From Channallabes apus (Eukaryota > Chordata > Actinopteri > Siluriformes > Clariidae), in assembly GCA_030522415.1 (NCBI GenBank), contig CM060107.1, forward strand, positions 23,316,571 through 23,380,570: 64,000 bases of DNA, in the 5' to 3' direction. Numbering within the stretch: the first letter of the stretch is position 1; every line of letters begins with the position of its first letter. Below the pieces are notes generated by a model, which ran no database searches, was not told the origin of the DNA, and saw nothing but the letters and a program-made list of their open reading frames with translations. Position numbers and translations under genes: made by a program. This document shows positions 22,981 to 36,300 of this stretch, piece after piece.

Positions 22981-25900
22981 TAGGATAAATTCAATCCAAT
23001 TTAAAATACTTGAAATTAAGTCACTGTGGGCCCAAACATTTTAAATGAAATTGATTGCAAAATTGTGACTATTCCCTTTTATAAGATAATCTATATGTGT
23101 TCTCTAACAGAGAATTTATGCAGAATTAATCTTGAGCTAAATACAACACATTACAGGAAGTAGTGAAGCAACCCATGCAGATACAAATCTGTTATAGGCC
23201 TACCTACAAAATGCACAGTCTGCTACCTTTTTATGTTATTGTAAGCTAGTTACAGAAGAATTCACAGCAGTGTGCCAAATTGTATTACAAACAAACTAGT
23301 ACTTCTAACCAGTAATAATGCGCTACATTATTAAGGTGACATATTATTTAGTAGAGTATTTGTGATTGCTCGTTATTATGGAGAACAACCTGATTGCACA
23401 CGAATGTGACTGTCACCGTAACTGAGCACCAGATGGAAGAAGGAGCTTGTGTCTTAGTTAACACCAGCTGGTTAGCTTTAACTGTGACTGTCTGATCAAA
23501 CAGTAGTGCCTGTGCATCAATGACACAGAGCTGTAACTGTTCTGCACATAAACTACACAAAAACTAGCCCAAAACTAGCCCAAACAGCAGATTCATTGTT
23601 GGTACTTTGGCCAGTAACTTTAGTTAAAATATAGTGTAAAGAACAAATCTTATAACAAATGTTTTTTAATGTATTCAATCCATGCATGTTTATTGCTTCT
23701 AATCTAACCTATAAAATGTACTCTTAAACACAAAAATAAAGACACTCGCCAACATCCCCATTTACTCAATAGCTAGCTATCATTAGCTCTCTAGCTACTT
23801 CTCAGCTAGGTATCAAAACTGACTTCACAACAAGGACAAATTAGGTATAATATTTAAATGCTTTACTTACTGTACAGTATAATGAAGGACATAAAACCCC
23901 ACTGTAACAAATAGTTCTAAAACGCCTCACCTGTTCACTAAGGGCATTTTCACATTAGGCACAATTGATTTGTACTGTGCCCATGAACGCTTGCAACCTC
24001 CCAACCCCCCCACTGCCCAGCATTCAAATTCTTTTTGGTCTCCGTTCTCAGGTACACTTGTGTATTTACACTCTCCAATACAAGGATGCTAACTTTCACG
24101 CCATGCACAATATTATCGATATTTTACTATTACAGGGTTGCCAGAAAAAATAAAAGCTCAGATACACAGGAACATTTTATTATAAAGTACTTTTATCTCT
24201 CCTGCCTCAGCAACCATGTTTCTTTTTCCAGAAAAAAATCTGGCTGATTATGGTCAAAAATGGCATGAATGCTATTTTAGCTCTTCCCTTGTGCTGTTCA
24301 TGCTCTGCTATTCTGGTGCAGTACAATACAAAGATACCTCAGATGCTCAGATTTTGCCAAGTGTAAGCACACACTTCCCAAAGACAAAACATTACCCACC
24401 TACTAGAAATGTGTAATATGAAGGCAATTTTTTTTTTATCTTTCTATAAGGCTTGACTCATCTGACCAGAAAAGAGTCAACAAAAACAAAGGATGAGCAG
24501 CATTTGATGTATTTATATTAGGAAGATGATTTCTTACTATGATTAAGCTTACCAGCAGTCATCGCAACCTACACACATTATCAAATATAATGCTTTATCA
24601 AAACAGTTATGGGTGTGCCAGCTTAAAAAAAAATTCTCAGGCATTTATTATTATTTTTCTCTGTATAGGGTTTTTGGGGTTACAGCTGCTATTTGGTGAG
24701 AATAGGAAGATCACTGAAGCAAAATCCAAGGCCTACATGGTAACAGAGTACATAATAATAAAAATGATGATGCAGAAAAATTCTTGAATATACGCCGTCA
24801 GTGGTAATGTACACCATGACGTACAAAACTGCAGAGATGATTCTGGAAATTATAATGGTCTCTCTATGAATATTGAAGGAATGTTCAAAAATGCTGAGGT
24901 TTCCACCTATTAATGGAGATTACCATTATTAGTGCTAGATAATTTGTGCTAATTAGGGATGATTTGCTTTCATGTATCGTTCACAATATTAGCATTTCTG
25001 ACTGCAACATTCTTTTGAGATAAGCATGTTTTAGTATACATTAAATTCATTATATCCTGGTTGTATTACTGCCTTATGTCCAGTGTTCAGCGGGTAAGCT
25101 CTGAATCTACCATGACCCTGACAAGAATAAAGCACATTCTGAAGACAAATGAATGAAAGGACTGACACTGAAGGATGCCCTGCCTTGTGGTGTGTGGGAG
25201 TTTCAATACCACTGCACATAAAAAAGCTAAACTTTCAGAGTGTGTGTTTTTAATGCCCTTGAACTTTGACATGATCTATAGCTGGCACTATTAAAAAATA
25301 CTTAATCATACACAAAAGTGGTGGTGTTAACATTTAAAACACATTTTCATTCAAAGTCATATTTTCCCACATGGATGTCTAGTGCAGTAGACATAATGTG
25401 ATGTACTTGTACAAAGATTCATAAAATTTATTTTATTCACAATATGTTTATATTAAATATATTTTCAATATCCCTCTATCTGTTCGAAAGCAGAACAGTG
25501 TACATTGCCCTAATTTTCCTCTTAAAATTTCTTATTTTTGGGCCATGTTTGCAACTGCTTCTTCTCTGAACATTTTAATAATCAGAGATTGAGATCAGGA
25601 AATGATTTTCTGTAAATTTGCCTGTTATCAGAATTGCTAATTAAACGTTTCAATCAAAGGAATATCGGTGGTCCGATATTTGTGCCCTAATTATGTTCCT
25701 CTAAAATAATAACAACACATGCTGTCACTTTTAGTGACAAGCATTTCTTCCCAGTTCTCAGAACCATTTTTGAAAGTTAACATTAATTGCAGGTTGAACA
25801 CACTTAAAATTATATCGCTGCAGTACTGCATGTGTACCAGAGCTGACTAATAAGAGTTGAGTCCTATCCACATACAAGCACTGCAGGGTGTTTCGGTTTA

Positions 25901-26559
25901 AATAAGCCCTCGGCGTGTTGGGTGTAGAGTTGTTGATTCGAAAACCTGGTATTATGCCTTTAACACCACTCGCTTATTAGCAGCACAGCTCTGCTAAGGG
26001 TGATGATTATCTTTTGTCCTCAAGTGTTTTCTGAAATGCACTCTTGGTTAGATGGGCTTTTAAGTACAAGTGTTATCCCTTTACTCTTTGTTCTGCAAAT
26101 AAAAACATCAGCCAGTGGAAGAACAAAAAAGTGCACATTTATACAGCTACACAGTCGCACTTATCATCAGACAACCTGTCACAGTTCACAGGAGGACCGG
26201 TTGTGTCCTTCAATTCAAATCTAGTTTTACAATAGAATTTTCAAAAGGAAAATTACACACAATGAAAAGAGACACTTGTATGAAAATATATACTACAACA
26301 AATGTGATGGTATCTTAGTTGTCTCCCAAATTCCTCCCCAAAATAGCAACAAAAAAGCTTTTTTTTTTTTTTTTGCTTTATGGAGGCCAGTCAAAGTCAG
26401 GTGTTAGGAAACAAAACAAACAAACAAAAACAAACAAATGTTTGCGCTTGTTTGTTAGGTTTGAGGATAGGCTGTGTGTGTGTATGTGTGTGTGTGTGTG
26501 TGTTATAGTGACAGTTTAAAATAACAATACATAAACAGCGCGTGTGTTAGGATTTAAGA
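22981..26559. other. Non-coding stretch
   Basis: AT-rich, no supported gene. Around 25080-25160 there is a degraded SINE/LINE 3' tail (CATGACCCTGACAAGAATAA, then GACAAATGAATGAA). Confidence 0.4.
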
Positions 26560-27425
26560 AGAAGAAGAAGCCTGGCTACAAACTTACCCGTTGCATCTTC
26601 AAAACGGGTTAAAGAGCATGTCCGCGTCCAGTGTCCGTTGTTTACAAATAAAAAAAAATGAAGTCAGTGAGAAAGTAATTGAGCTGTATATAACAGCCAG
26701 TGAAGCTTCAGCATACAGTGGTGTAATAACAATACCGCTGTACCGTAACACCAGCGTAACAAAGTATCCCGAGGCGTGTTTATCCGCTCACAGTGACTTA
26801 CTTACTGTATTTTTAAATAGCGCCGGTGACACGCGCTCTGGCACGCGCCTCATTAAATTACTCACTGGCGTGTGTCCACTCGTCTATACAAACCCCTTTA
26901 AAACACTGCTCCTCCTCCTCCTCCTGCTACAGAAGCTGCCGGCGTAATCAAGCTGTCAAGTCTGTTAGTCACAGCGGAAAATCCCGATCTCACGCTCCTA
27001 CTTGTCCTGTTTCCCCTGTGCGCCGGTCCACCGGAGGTTTCTCTTTGTGACACGTCAAACCGAAGCCATCCGCGCGAGCCCGAACTCAGCATCGCCTTCT
27101 AAAAGCTCCACCAACCCGTAGAGCAAACTTTCCTTCACTACTGTCTCATTCCCTCCAGTCCTCTGCATCCACTCCTGTCCCTGGACTCACGGCATGCCGT
27201 GTCCCTAATGCAAATTCCTATTCAACACTGTTCACGTTACAGACGACAGCGTGCACGTTAACAGTGCAGGATCAGCATCGAATCCACACTCCATTCTTTG
27301 TCACTAGACCTGGCCTACGAATCCCAGGAAATACGTCATGCAAGCGCGAGCGCGGTCGAAATCTGCTAGGTCCTAGCGCCATCTACTGGCAGATGACAGA
27401 ACGCGACGTGCCGTTCAGTTTTAAT
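26560..27425. promoter_or_regulatory. CpG-rich region, candidate promoter
   Basis: CpG density and GC content rise sharply compared with the flanks (for example CCGCGCGAGCCCG near 27070 and CGCGAGCGCGG near 27346). On the minus strand GTAAGTAAGT (plus positions 26796-26805) is a strong splice-donor match at the edge of the CpG block. This suggests a first non-coding exon transcribed leftward, roughly 27.1 to 26.8 kb. No start codon with a convincing coding exon was found, so this is a candidate only. Confidence 0.4.
27373..27391 (-). promoter_or_regulatory. CTCF-type motif
   Basis: The minus strand reads CTGCCAGTAGATGGCGCTA, which fits the vertebrate CTCF core CCASYAGRKGGCRS at every position, including the flanking bases. 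It lies between the CpG-rich block and the accs gene. Motif match only; occupancy is unknown. Confidence 0.5.
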
Positions 27426-27447
27426 AGCGCGTGTAAACGTGTAGTAT

Positions 27448-27474
27448 TTATTTATTTATTTATTTATTTATTTT
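27448..27474. repeat. TTTA microsatellite
   Basis: About six TTTA units, followed by non-coding AT-rich DNA up to the LINE fragment. Confidence 0.8.
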
Positions 27475-27954
27475 TGTATGCTACTCTATAAATTAATCTA
27501 TACGTTCTTATATTCCTAGCTATTTGTTTTTGAGGCAGCCCGTCCTCAAGTTGAACAGAAATCCATCCAATTGTATTCATAGTAATGGCAACAAATTTTG
27601 ATGCATGCATTTCATCATAAAACAATTTGATTAATTGATTGATTTTGGCTATATTCTTTCAGCAGATGACAAACTGTGAACTGTCATCACAGTGGCTGTT
27701 CATGATCTTATTTGTCCCTAATATTTAAAATATAATATTAACTTACAGATAACAGAAAATAATCAAGTTGTGAAAACAAAGGTGCAGCATGGTGGTGTTA
27801 CAGCGTCAGTGTCCCCTCAGAGTTTCTCTTTGGAGTTTCTGTGCATGTTCTCCGATCCTCTGTTTCTTCCAGGATCTTCTGTTTTCCTTCCACCTCATAA
27901 ACAGGCTGGAAGATGAACCCAGACCGTAGAAGTGCGAGAAGGCAGGACTAACCA

Positions 27955-29035
27955 CTTCAAGTTCAAGTTGGCTTTATTGTCACTTCAACCATATACAGTT
28001 AGTACACAGTGAAACGAAACAACGTTCCTCCAGGACCAAGGTGCTACATGCAACATAAATTTACAACATAAATTAACAGAAGAGCTAAAGCTAGCTGACT
28101 AAGAGACCTAGTTAGCTGGCTAGTGGAGACAAGACAGATTGACCTGACAATTTTTTTAAACAACATAAATTAACAAAAACTAACTAGCTAACCCAGAGAC
28201 AACAGACAACATAAAGTGCATGTGCAAATGTGCAAACACGAGCGACAAAGTGACGATGTGACAAACACGACATAACATAATACTGTGTGGTTTTGAGGTG
28301 ATGAGTTGAGGTAGTGCAGAACCAGTAAACATTTTAGAATTAAGAAGAATTAAGAAGGTAGTGCAAAAAGTAATCCAGTAATGAATATTGTGCAAAAGAA
28401 AGAGCATTTACAGGTTTGTGTGTACAATACAATAGTTTGGTAATGTAGGTCAGTGTGTTTGTGCTTGTGTTGATTAGTCAGTTCAGTCTCAATGTTTTGA
28501 GGTTGTGTGTGTGTGTTTATCAGTCCAGTCTTTTTTTGTTGAGAAGGCGGATGGCTTGTGGAAAAAAAGCTATTGCACAGTCTGGATGTGTGTGCCCGAA
28601 TGTTACGGCACCTTTTTCCAGATGGCAGGAGTGTGAAGTGTGTGTGAGAGGGGTGTGTCCGATCAGCCACAATGCTGGTGGCTTTGCGGATGCAGCGCGT
28701 GGTGTAAATGTCTTCAATAGAGGGGAGAGAGAGCCCGATGATCTTCTCTGCTGTTCTCACTATCCGCTGTAGGGTCTTGCGGTCCGATATGGCACAATTC
28801 CCAAACCAGACAGTGATGCAGCCGCTCAGGATGCTCTCGATAGTTCCTCCACAGAAGGTGGTCAGAATCGGTGGTGGAAGCTGGGCCTTCCTCAGTCTTC
28901 TCAGAAAGAAGAGACTCTGTTGGGCTTTCTTGTGCAGGGAGCTGGTGTTGAGGGACCAGCTGAGGTCCTTCTTCAGGTGGATGCCCAGGAATTTGGTGCT
29001 TTCGACATAATGTACCACTGTGGTAGATACAGCTT
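27955..29035 (-). mobile_element. L2/CR1-like LINE, C-terminus and 3' UTR
   Basis: The minus-strand frame from 29018 encodes the RT C-terminal region (VESTKFLGIHLKKDLSWSLN; QSLFFLRRLRKAQLPPPIL; ESILSGCITVWFGNC) and stops near 28350. The 3' UTR runs leftward and ends with a tail complementary to GTTCAAGTTGGCTTTATTGT. The 5' part is missing, as is usual for LINE insertions. It lies 0.8 kb upstream of the accs start codon. Confidence 0.8.
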
Positions 29036-29862
29036 ATTCTAAATTATCTGTATTTGTCAGTGTGTGGTTTATGGTGCCCAGGGGTAAACTGGTTATCCCC
29101 ATCTAGAAAAATGCTGTATGAATGAATGTTACACATCACCTTGTTACCAAATGAGTAAGAACACTTGTTAACTCATGTTAATCTACTTAAGTTACAAATA
29201 TAAAATGGAACATAACACAGTAACGCCTAGTCTACACAGGGTATTTACATCTATCGTATGTCCACAGCGACATGACAACATGTGGTGTAACATTCACAAC
29301 TTTATAGTCTAATTTAATTAAGTTAGATGTTCCGCTGTGACCTCAAGTCCCACAAGCGTCAGACAAATTACAAATGTGACCACTAGAGGGTGCTATCGGG
29401 TCAAACCCGAAACTGTGGCTGAACTCTAAATGGCTTATAATTAGACTCCTGGTGCACTACATAGGGTGTATAGTAGTGATTGTAATGGTCTATGTAGTAC
29501 ACTACATCAGAAATCAGAGTTCATTAGAGACTCGGCCTCAATTTCTGGCACTAGGTCTGCCGGCTCCGTTCTGTTTTAGCACGGGCCAAATTTATCCCGG
29601 AATAAGGGCAGCACGCATGTGCCGTAAACCCGGATGTAAAATGTTCTAAAACACTAGCTGACGAACAACAAATGGGGTCGCGTACACTCGCTCTAAATCG
29701 GTGCTTGCTCCATAAAACACCTTAGTCATGGGTTTGGAAGGTGTGCTGGAGACGGGGTTGTTACACTAACACTGTTTAATTAGACCGTTACAGGATTCAC
29801 TGTTTCGGGGATTAGCATATTGTTTGTGATTAAATAATCATTATTAGCTAGTGGGTATTAGG
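29036..29862 (+). other. Upstream region of accs
   Basis: No coding exon found. A near-match to the CTCF core, CCACTAGAGGGTGC, is at 29380-29393 (one mismatch). The 200 bp before the ATG contain no clear TATA box. The transcription start is not determinable from sequence alone. Confidence 0.4.
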
Positions 29863-30484
29863 ATGGATTTCCCTACTAAAAAGTATGAACGTGGGAGTAA
29901 TTGGTCTGAACCCGAGGTGGTGGAGCTTTTACAGCTCTGGTCGGATGAATCGATCCAGTTGGAGCTGGAGAGCTGCCTCCGTAACCAGCACGTTTTTAAC
30001 CGCATCGCTGTGGCGCTGCATGACCGGGGCATCTACCGCACCGCGGACCAGTGCCGGGAGAAAATCAAGAAGCTGAAGCTCGACTACCGGCGCATGAAAG
30101 AGAACCAGCAGACGCCGCGCGGCGCGAGAGCGCGCAGGTTTTACGACGTGATAGATCGCGTGCTGAACAGCCGTCCGGCCGCGTCTTCCACTTCCTCTTT
30201 CTCATCTGCCCTGTGGGGAAGTGCTGCCGTGCCCCACCACCACCAACAGGCGGGCCCTGGCTCCTCCAGCTCCGCCTTCACGTTCAGCTGTCCGCCCAAA
30301 GTGGGAGAGCTGATGGAGATAAAGCTGGAGGAGCTGAACGCGGACGGCGAGGAGGAGCTGCTGAGTGCTGAGGAGCCGCTGTGCTCGGAGGAAGAGGCGG
30401 AAGAGGAGGACTGCAAATCAGCCGGCGCGGACACTGTGGAGCGGGGCGGGGAGTGCGCTGCGTACGCGGCCTGGTCTCCTTCAG
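29863..30484 (+). CDS. accs: accs exon 1: trihelix DNA-binding domain
   Basis: ATG at 29863 is chosen because the domain begins 12 codons later; an in-frame GTG at 29851 is not a vertebrate start. Key residues: W14 and W26 (NWSEPEVVELLQLW), a second helix NQHVFNRIAVALHDRG, a third helix TADQCREKIKKLKLDYRRMK and the closing FYDVIDRVLNSRP. Then follow a Ser/Ala/His-rich linker and an acidic stretch (EEEAEEEDCK). The donor is TCAG|GTACGG, with one base carried over. The domain type is shared with ZSCAN20/29 and MSANTD-like proteins and with Myb-like ORFs of Harbinger transposons. Confidence 0.85.
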
Positions 30485-31383
30485 GTACGGTACAGCAGTC
30501 GACGTAAACCCCTGGCTGGATCTCAAGGTTTTCTTTTCTTTCAGAAATTACTAGAAAAAACAGTGAAACCACTAATGTTATTGGTGTAAGTACTGTTAAA
30601 GCCTGTTTTTATTTTATTAATATCACAAAAAATATACACTATGAAAGATATAAAAGTTTGTTCAGGCATAAAAGATTGAATTATACAAATGATTATAAAC
30701 AGTTAAATAGAAGTTATACAACATAAGCGAACTTGACAAAAATATACAAATAAGTAATACTGTAACCGTAGACAGAGTAAACCATCAAACAAGCAGACAA
30801 ATAACTAACGAAAAAAGGGAGGGGGATAAAATAAATAAATAAATAAACTAAGAAAATAGCAAAAAATACTAATAAAGAAAGAGAGGGGAAAAAATTAACA
30901 GTGTTCCATTGACTAAATTGGAATGTCGAGACAATAGCAGAGCAGACGTATGGTTTTCTATTAGATTTAAAGAGTTTAAGAGGTTTTGTATTTCACAAAG
31001 GAAAGGTTATAGTTTAGGAGATGATTTAGAAACTTTACATTTATGAATTTAGACATTAGAGACAGTGGCACTGAAGAAAAGACAGGAGGCAGAGCTAGAG
31101 GTAGCAGAGCTGAAGATGTTGAGGTTCTCTTTGGGAGTGACAAGGATGGATAGGATCAAGAATGAGTTCATCAGAGGGACAACCCATGTAAGATGTTTTG
31201 GAGATAAAGTCAGAGAGGCCAGATTGAGGTGGTTTGGACATGTTCAGAGGAGAGATTGTGAATATATCGGTAGAAGGATTCTGAGGTTGGAACTGCCAGG
31301 CAGGAGGTCTAGAGGAAGACCAAAGAGGAGATTTAGAGGACATGAAGTTAGTTGGTGTGAGAGAAGAGGATGCAGAGGATAGG

Positions 31384-31428
<45 letters not shown>

Positions 31429-33263
31429 TAGTTTAAAAAATACACTGACAAATTCAGTTGTTATGAATGACCTCACTTTTAAATTCTCTTAAATTAATTC
31501 AATTTAATAATAAGAAGAATAGACTTCTAGATTATGATATTATTTTTAACTGATGTGTCTCTTGCTACATCCTTTTCATGGTTTATACATTATTCCTCTC
31601 GCGCATTTTATCCTTTTTTTGTTGTCTCAATTAAAAAACAACAAAAAAAATTTAGAACGTTTTGCTATACTAGACATTCTCGTAATACGGCGACGTAGGG
31701 AGAGAAAAAAACTCGCCGCTACTGGATTCACTCTGTTTATTTTGCCCTTTCCCCGCATTTCCCTCTGTACAGCATGTAGGATCATGGGATATATCCGGTC
31801 CTCCGAAGTGTCAAATGAACGTGAAGAAAACGCACTAGAAGTGTTTTCTGTGTGTTCGTTGGGATTTGAACGCCAAGAAAAAGCTGCATGCAATGTTTTT
31901 AGTTTTTTGTTGACACCGTATAACCGCGCAGCCGGACAAACGCACGTCACCAAAGCACGTGTGAACTCTCTCACTGACTCCTATGTGTAGAAAACCCTCG
32001 GCGCTTCATCCGTGCTCACCGGACACTATGAACGCCTGAATAAAAAACGCTCGATTTTAACGCGCGATAAGAGGTGTTTAATATAAATTGCTCCCATACC
32101 TTGGAGGACTTGGGGCACGCGCACTTCTTCCTGCAAACGCTTCTGTAACCGCCATTGCGCGAGCGACTGTGTATCTGTGTGTATCTTTGTGTATTTGTGC
32201 ATCTTGTAGTCGTGCTTCTCAGTAACGTGAGCCCAACTAATCGATAACGGCTTTTCTTGACAATGAATTTCATTATCGATAATTATCGATTTTATCGATT
32301 AGTTGTTGCAGCCCTAGAATACATTCTTTCTGATGGCTGCACACAGATCCACAATGTCTACATGTTTTGCAATTATGGAATTAACAGGGTAAATACAGTG
32401 TAATATTTTAAAATGAACTTCTTTAACCTTTTTAGAAATAAGATATTTATATGAAATGAGCCATGTTTTTTTCCACTTTATATTATCAATTATTGAGGCC
32501 CAACAAAATGTACTTTTTGGGATATTCTTGTTTAAATGATGAATGTTTTTATGTACAGTATATGTTTATTGTTACATTACTATCAGTGATGAGAACAGCT
32601 CTAATAGTAATTTTGTAATACGTAGTTACTATTTCACCCAAGCTAAGGTGAGATTTAGAAAATCGTAATAAGCCACTTGGAATAGCATTAATAACTGATT
32701 TATATTCTCTCTGTTAAAGCCTTTTTGTTACAGTTACTGTGTATTTATTACACATGAGGCAAATTAAGTTACTTGTTTTATGAGTTTAAAATGTTGCCAG
32801 TCACACACACTACTTATAGAATTTGCTCATTAACACATATAAAGCTCATTAAATTGACAGTGTCCACTTAAACTTAACTGCAGTCATAAAAACACAAAAT
32901 AAATTTTATCTCACTGAAAAAAAAGTTTAAATGTTTTGCTATTATTTGTAGTTCTAGGATGAGCCAAGGTCACATGAGATGAAACTTGTTTAATGGGCTA
33001 CTGCATATATATATATATATATATATAATATGCAGTATCTAATCACACACTCTCACTTATCGTCGATACCACTTAATCCTGTATACAGGGTTGTGGAGGG
33101 CCTGGAGCCTACGCCAGGAATCTTACAGTACAGCACGCGGCAGGGGTAAACCCTTGACAAGGTGCCAATCAATCACAGGACACACTATGGGAATGGGAAC
33201 ACACACTTATGGGCACTTGAGGATGCTAGGAAACCCACCAAGCACAGGGAGAATGTGAAAACT

Positions 33264-33335
<72 letters not shown>

Positions 33336-36300
33336 ACACACAGATGAGGGAAATTATTGCATTCCTGCATCATCAAAAACAATTATGTAACCGTACTGAT
33401 ATCTCATACAGTGCCATGGAAAAGTATTTTCCCCTTTCCTGATGTTGGGAATGCCAATTAGCCTAATCTGTATGTTTTTGGGGAGAACATGCAAACTCCA
33501 TGTTCAGTGTCAGTGACAACCATTAAGCCACCGTGCTGCTGGCCAGATGTTCTTCTCCTTTTTCTTTCAACTGCGCCCTTTAGGGTTTGCCACAGTGAAC
33601 CATTTGTCTCCATCTAACTCTGTCTTCCAAATCTTCTCCTGTCACTTCAACCTCCTGAAGTCTTCCTTCACCACATCTATAAACCTCATCTTGGGTCTTC
33701 CCCTTTTCCTCTTGCTTGGCAGCTCCATCTATAACATTCCACTAATATCCTTTATCCCTCTTCTGCACATGTCCAAATCATCTTAATCTGTTGTCTCTAA
33801 CTTTGCCCCAAACTGTCCTATCTGCACTGTTCCTCTAATATACTTATTCCTAATCCTGCCCATTCTTGTTACTCCCGAAGCAAATCACAGCCTCTTCAGC
33901 TCTGCCTCCTCCATCTCTGCTTCCTATCTTTTTGTCAGTGGCATCATCTCCAAGCCAGCTACAGCAGACATTCTCTTCTAGGATTTTCTGGTAGAGGGCA
34001 GAATTCATGGTTCCATCAATTATGCCAAGTCGTCCAGGTCCTGAAGCTTCAAAGCAGCCCCAAACCATCACACAACCTTCACAATGTTTGACTGTTGGTA
34101 TGAGGTTTTCTTTTTCTTTTTGTAATGAAATGCTATGTTAGTTGTACAACAGATGAAACCCAAAAGGTTTGGGGATAATCAAGATGTTTTTCGCAAATAT
34201 GAAGCGAGTCTTTGTGTTCATTTTGGTCAGGAGTGGCTTTCACCTTGGAACTATCTCATGGATGCCGCTTTTTCCTAGGTTGTATTTAACTGATTACTTT
34301 ATTCAACAAGTCATTCAGTAATCAGGCCTGGGTGTGGCAAGTGAAATTTAACTCAGCTTTCCAAAATACACAGTTCATTCATGATTAAGCAAGCAGGTCA
34401 ATTACTTGTTCACATAGGCCCAGATAGGTTTTGACAGCATTTTCTTCTCTTAATGATTTAAATCATTATTTAAAAACTGCATTTTGTATTCACTCTGCTC
34501 ATCTTTGAGTATTATTAAAATTAGTTTGATTATCTCAATTATTTAAGTGTGACAAATATGCAAAAAAAAAAAAAAGAAGAAAAATCAGAAAGGGGCAAAT
34601 ACTTTTTCATGCCACTTTATCTCCAGGAATGAACACAAATGAATGTCTAGAGTACAGTAATAAAAAAAATTGCTAGTTGGTTACAAAATGTTTTACAACC
34701 TGAATGAAGCATGTTCAAAATATTCACGGCCAGCTCCTGACACATGCTATAAAGAAGCTATAACACCCAAATCTTGTTTGGTATCACGGAAGTTAATTTT
34801 TACACTAACTTCCTATCAGCCAACATCAGCTTACGTTAGCTTGTGATGTACTGTAGCTGCCCCTATGTTAGGGGTTCATGTGATGAGAGCTTAATATAAC
34901 ACCTTATTCTATGATATGAAACAAAGGTGACAAGCTGCGAATTGTTTGGAAACACATGTGGAGATTTTTGTTCACAGGGAATCACTCTGGTTATACAATT
35001 CGCTGTGACTCATTTTCACATCACCCGTAACCCTCACAACACATCAATGTCAAGTTCTGATGCTGTAGTGCCAAAACAGAGCATCACTTATTTATTTATT
35101 TATTTATTTATTCATTCCCTCACCCACTCTCACTCATCGTCTATACAGCTGTATCCTGTATACAGAGTCATGGGGAGCCTGGAGTCTATCCCAGGAGACT
35201 TGGCACACAAGGTAGGGTACTCCCTAGCCTACGTGCCAGTCCATCAGAAGGCACACACATATACTCACTCACACACTAATTTACACACTAAATGCAATTT
35301 CGGAATGCCAGTCAACCTAAACTGAATGTCTTTGCGCTGTGGGAGGAGACTGGACACCCGGTGGAAACCACTCCCACTAAGCACGGGGAGAACATGCAAA
35401 CCTCATGCACACAGACCCAAGGCGAGAATCGAACCTAGATCCCTGAGGTGCAAGGTGACAGTGCTAACCACTAAGCCATTTATTTTTATTTTACGTTTTG
35501 ATAGACATGGCATGTCTATATTTGCTCACTTACTCACTATATTTCTAACAGCTGTATTTATCCTTTCAAAAGCCAAGAATAAAATGTTGGCACACAGCTT
35601 TCATGTCATAAGCAGTTTTGAGGGATATGACAGCCACATACTTTAAACGTCTGAGGGCGTTAAAACATCTTTCTGCATCAAAGGAGGAAATGTGTTAAAC
35701 ACAGGGCAAGCTGATCAAAGGATTAGTGCCTGAGTATAATACATGTACCTTAAATGTTATACTTCTGAAGGAAATGTGAAATGATTTCAAGTGAATTAGG
35801 CTTGGCTTTTTCAGACACGTGGGAACCATATGTGTAATATAAATGTGTAACTATAAATTATAGAGTTGGAGACTGGGTGTTTCTCTCTTAGATATTCATC
35901 TAGCACTGAGTGGATCTGCTTTATTAGCAGTGTATTCTCCGGTTCTACAGGGTCAGCAGACCATCTTTCTGAAAGGGTTCGGTGTGCCCTGCCAACAATG
36001 TCAAGTGTCTTATAATACTGTACAGAGCTCTGTAGTGTTGTAAGAGCGTGGTGGGTGTAAGCACTTAAGTTTTTTTTCTCAAATGCAGATGCTCAGCTTG
36101 TGGCACTTCAATTGACTTGTAATTCTAGAGGCATTTTTAACAGGCTTTAAAAGCCATGATCATTTTATTTGTCTGTTCAGGTGGAGTGGTTTCAAATTAC
36201 AGCAGCAATCATGTAATAGTTTTGTGTGTTTATGTTTAGGAGCTAGCATAGAAATTAGGGCTGGGCGATATCGCTGAAAACTGTATCACAACATCAGTGT

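Noticed and set aside
26591..26947. 118-codon plus-strand frame in the CpG-rich block
   Set aside because: Ends in a Leu run from a CTC repeat, with no domain or homology; likely chance.
30141..30572. 143-codon minus-strand frame opposite accs exon 1
   Set aside because: Low-complexity Ser/Ala/Pro shadow of the GC-rich trihelix exon.
32995..33040. TA-core palindrome as a cruciform or origin
   Set aside because: Simple TA microsatellite with short matching flanks; no further support.
33162..33347. Thr-His repeat protein frame
   Set aside because: Translation of a CA microsatellite; the same applies to frames over the TG repeats at 49.8 and 52.5 kb.
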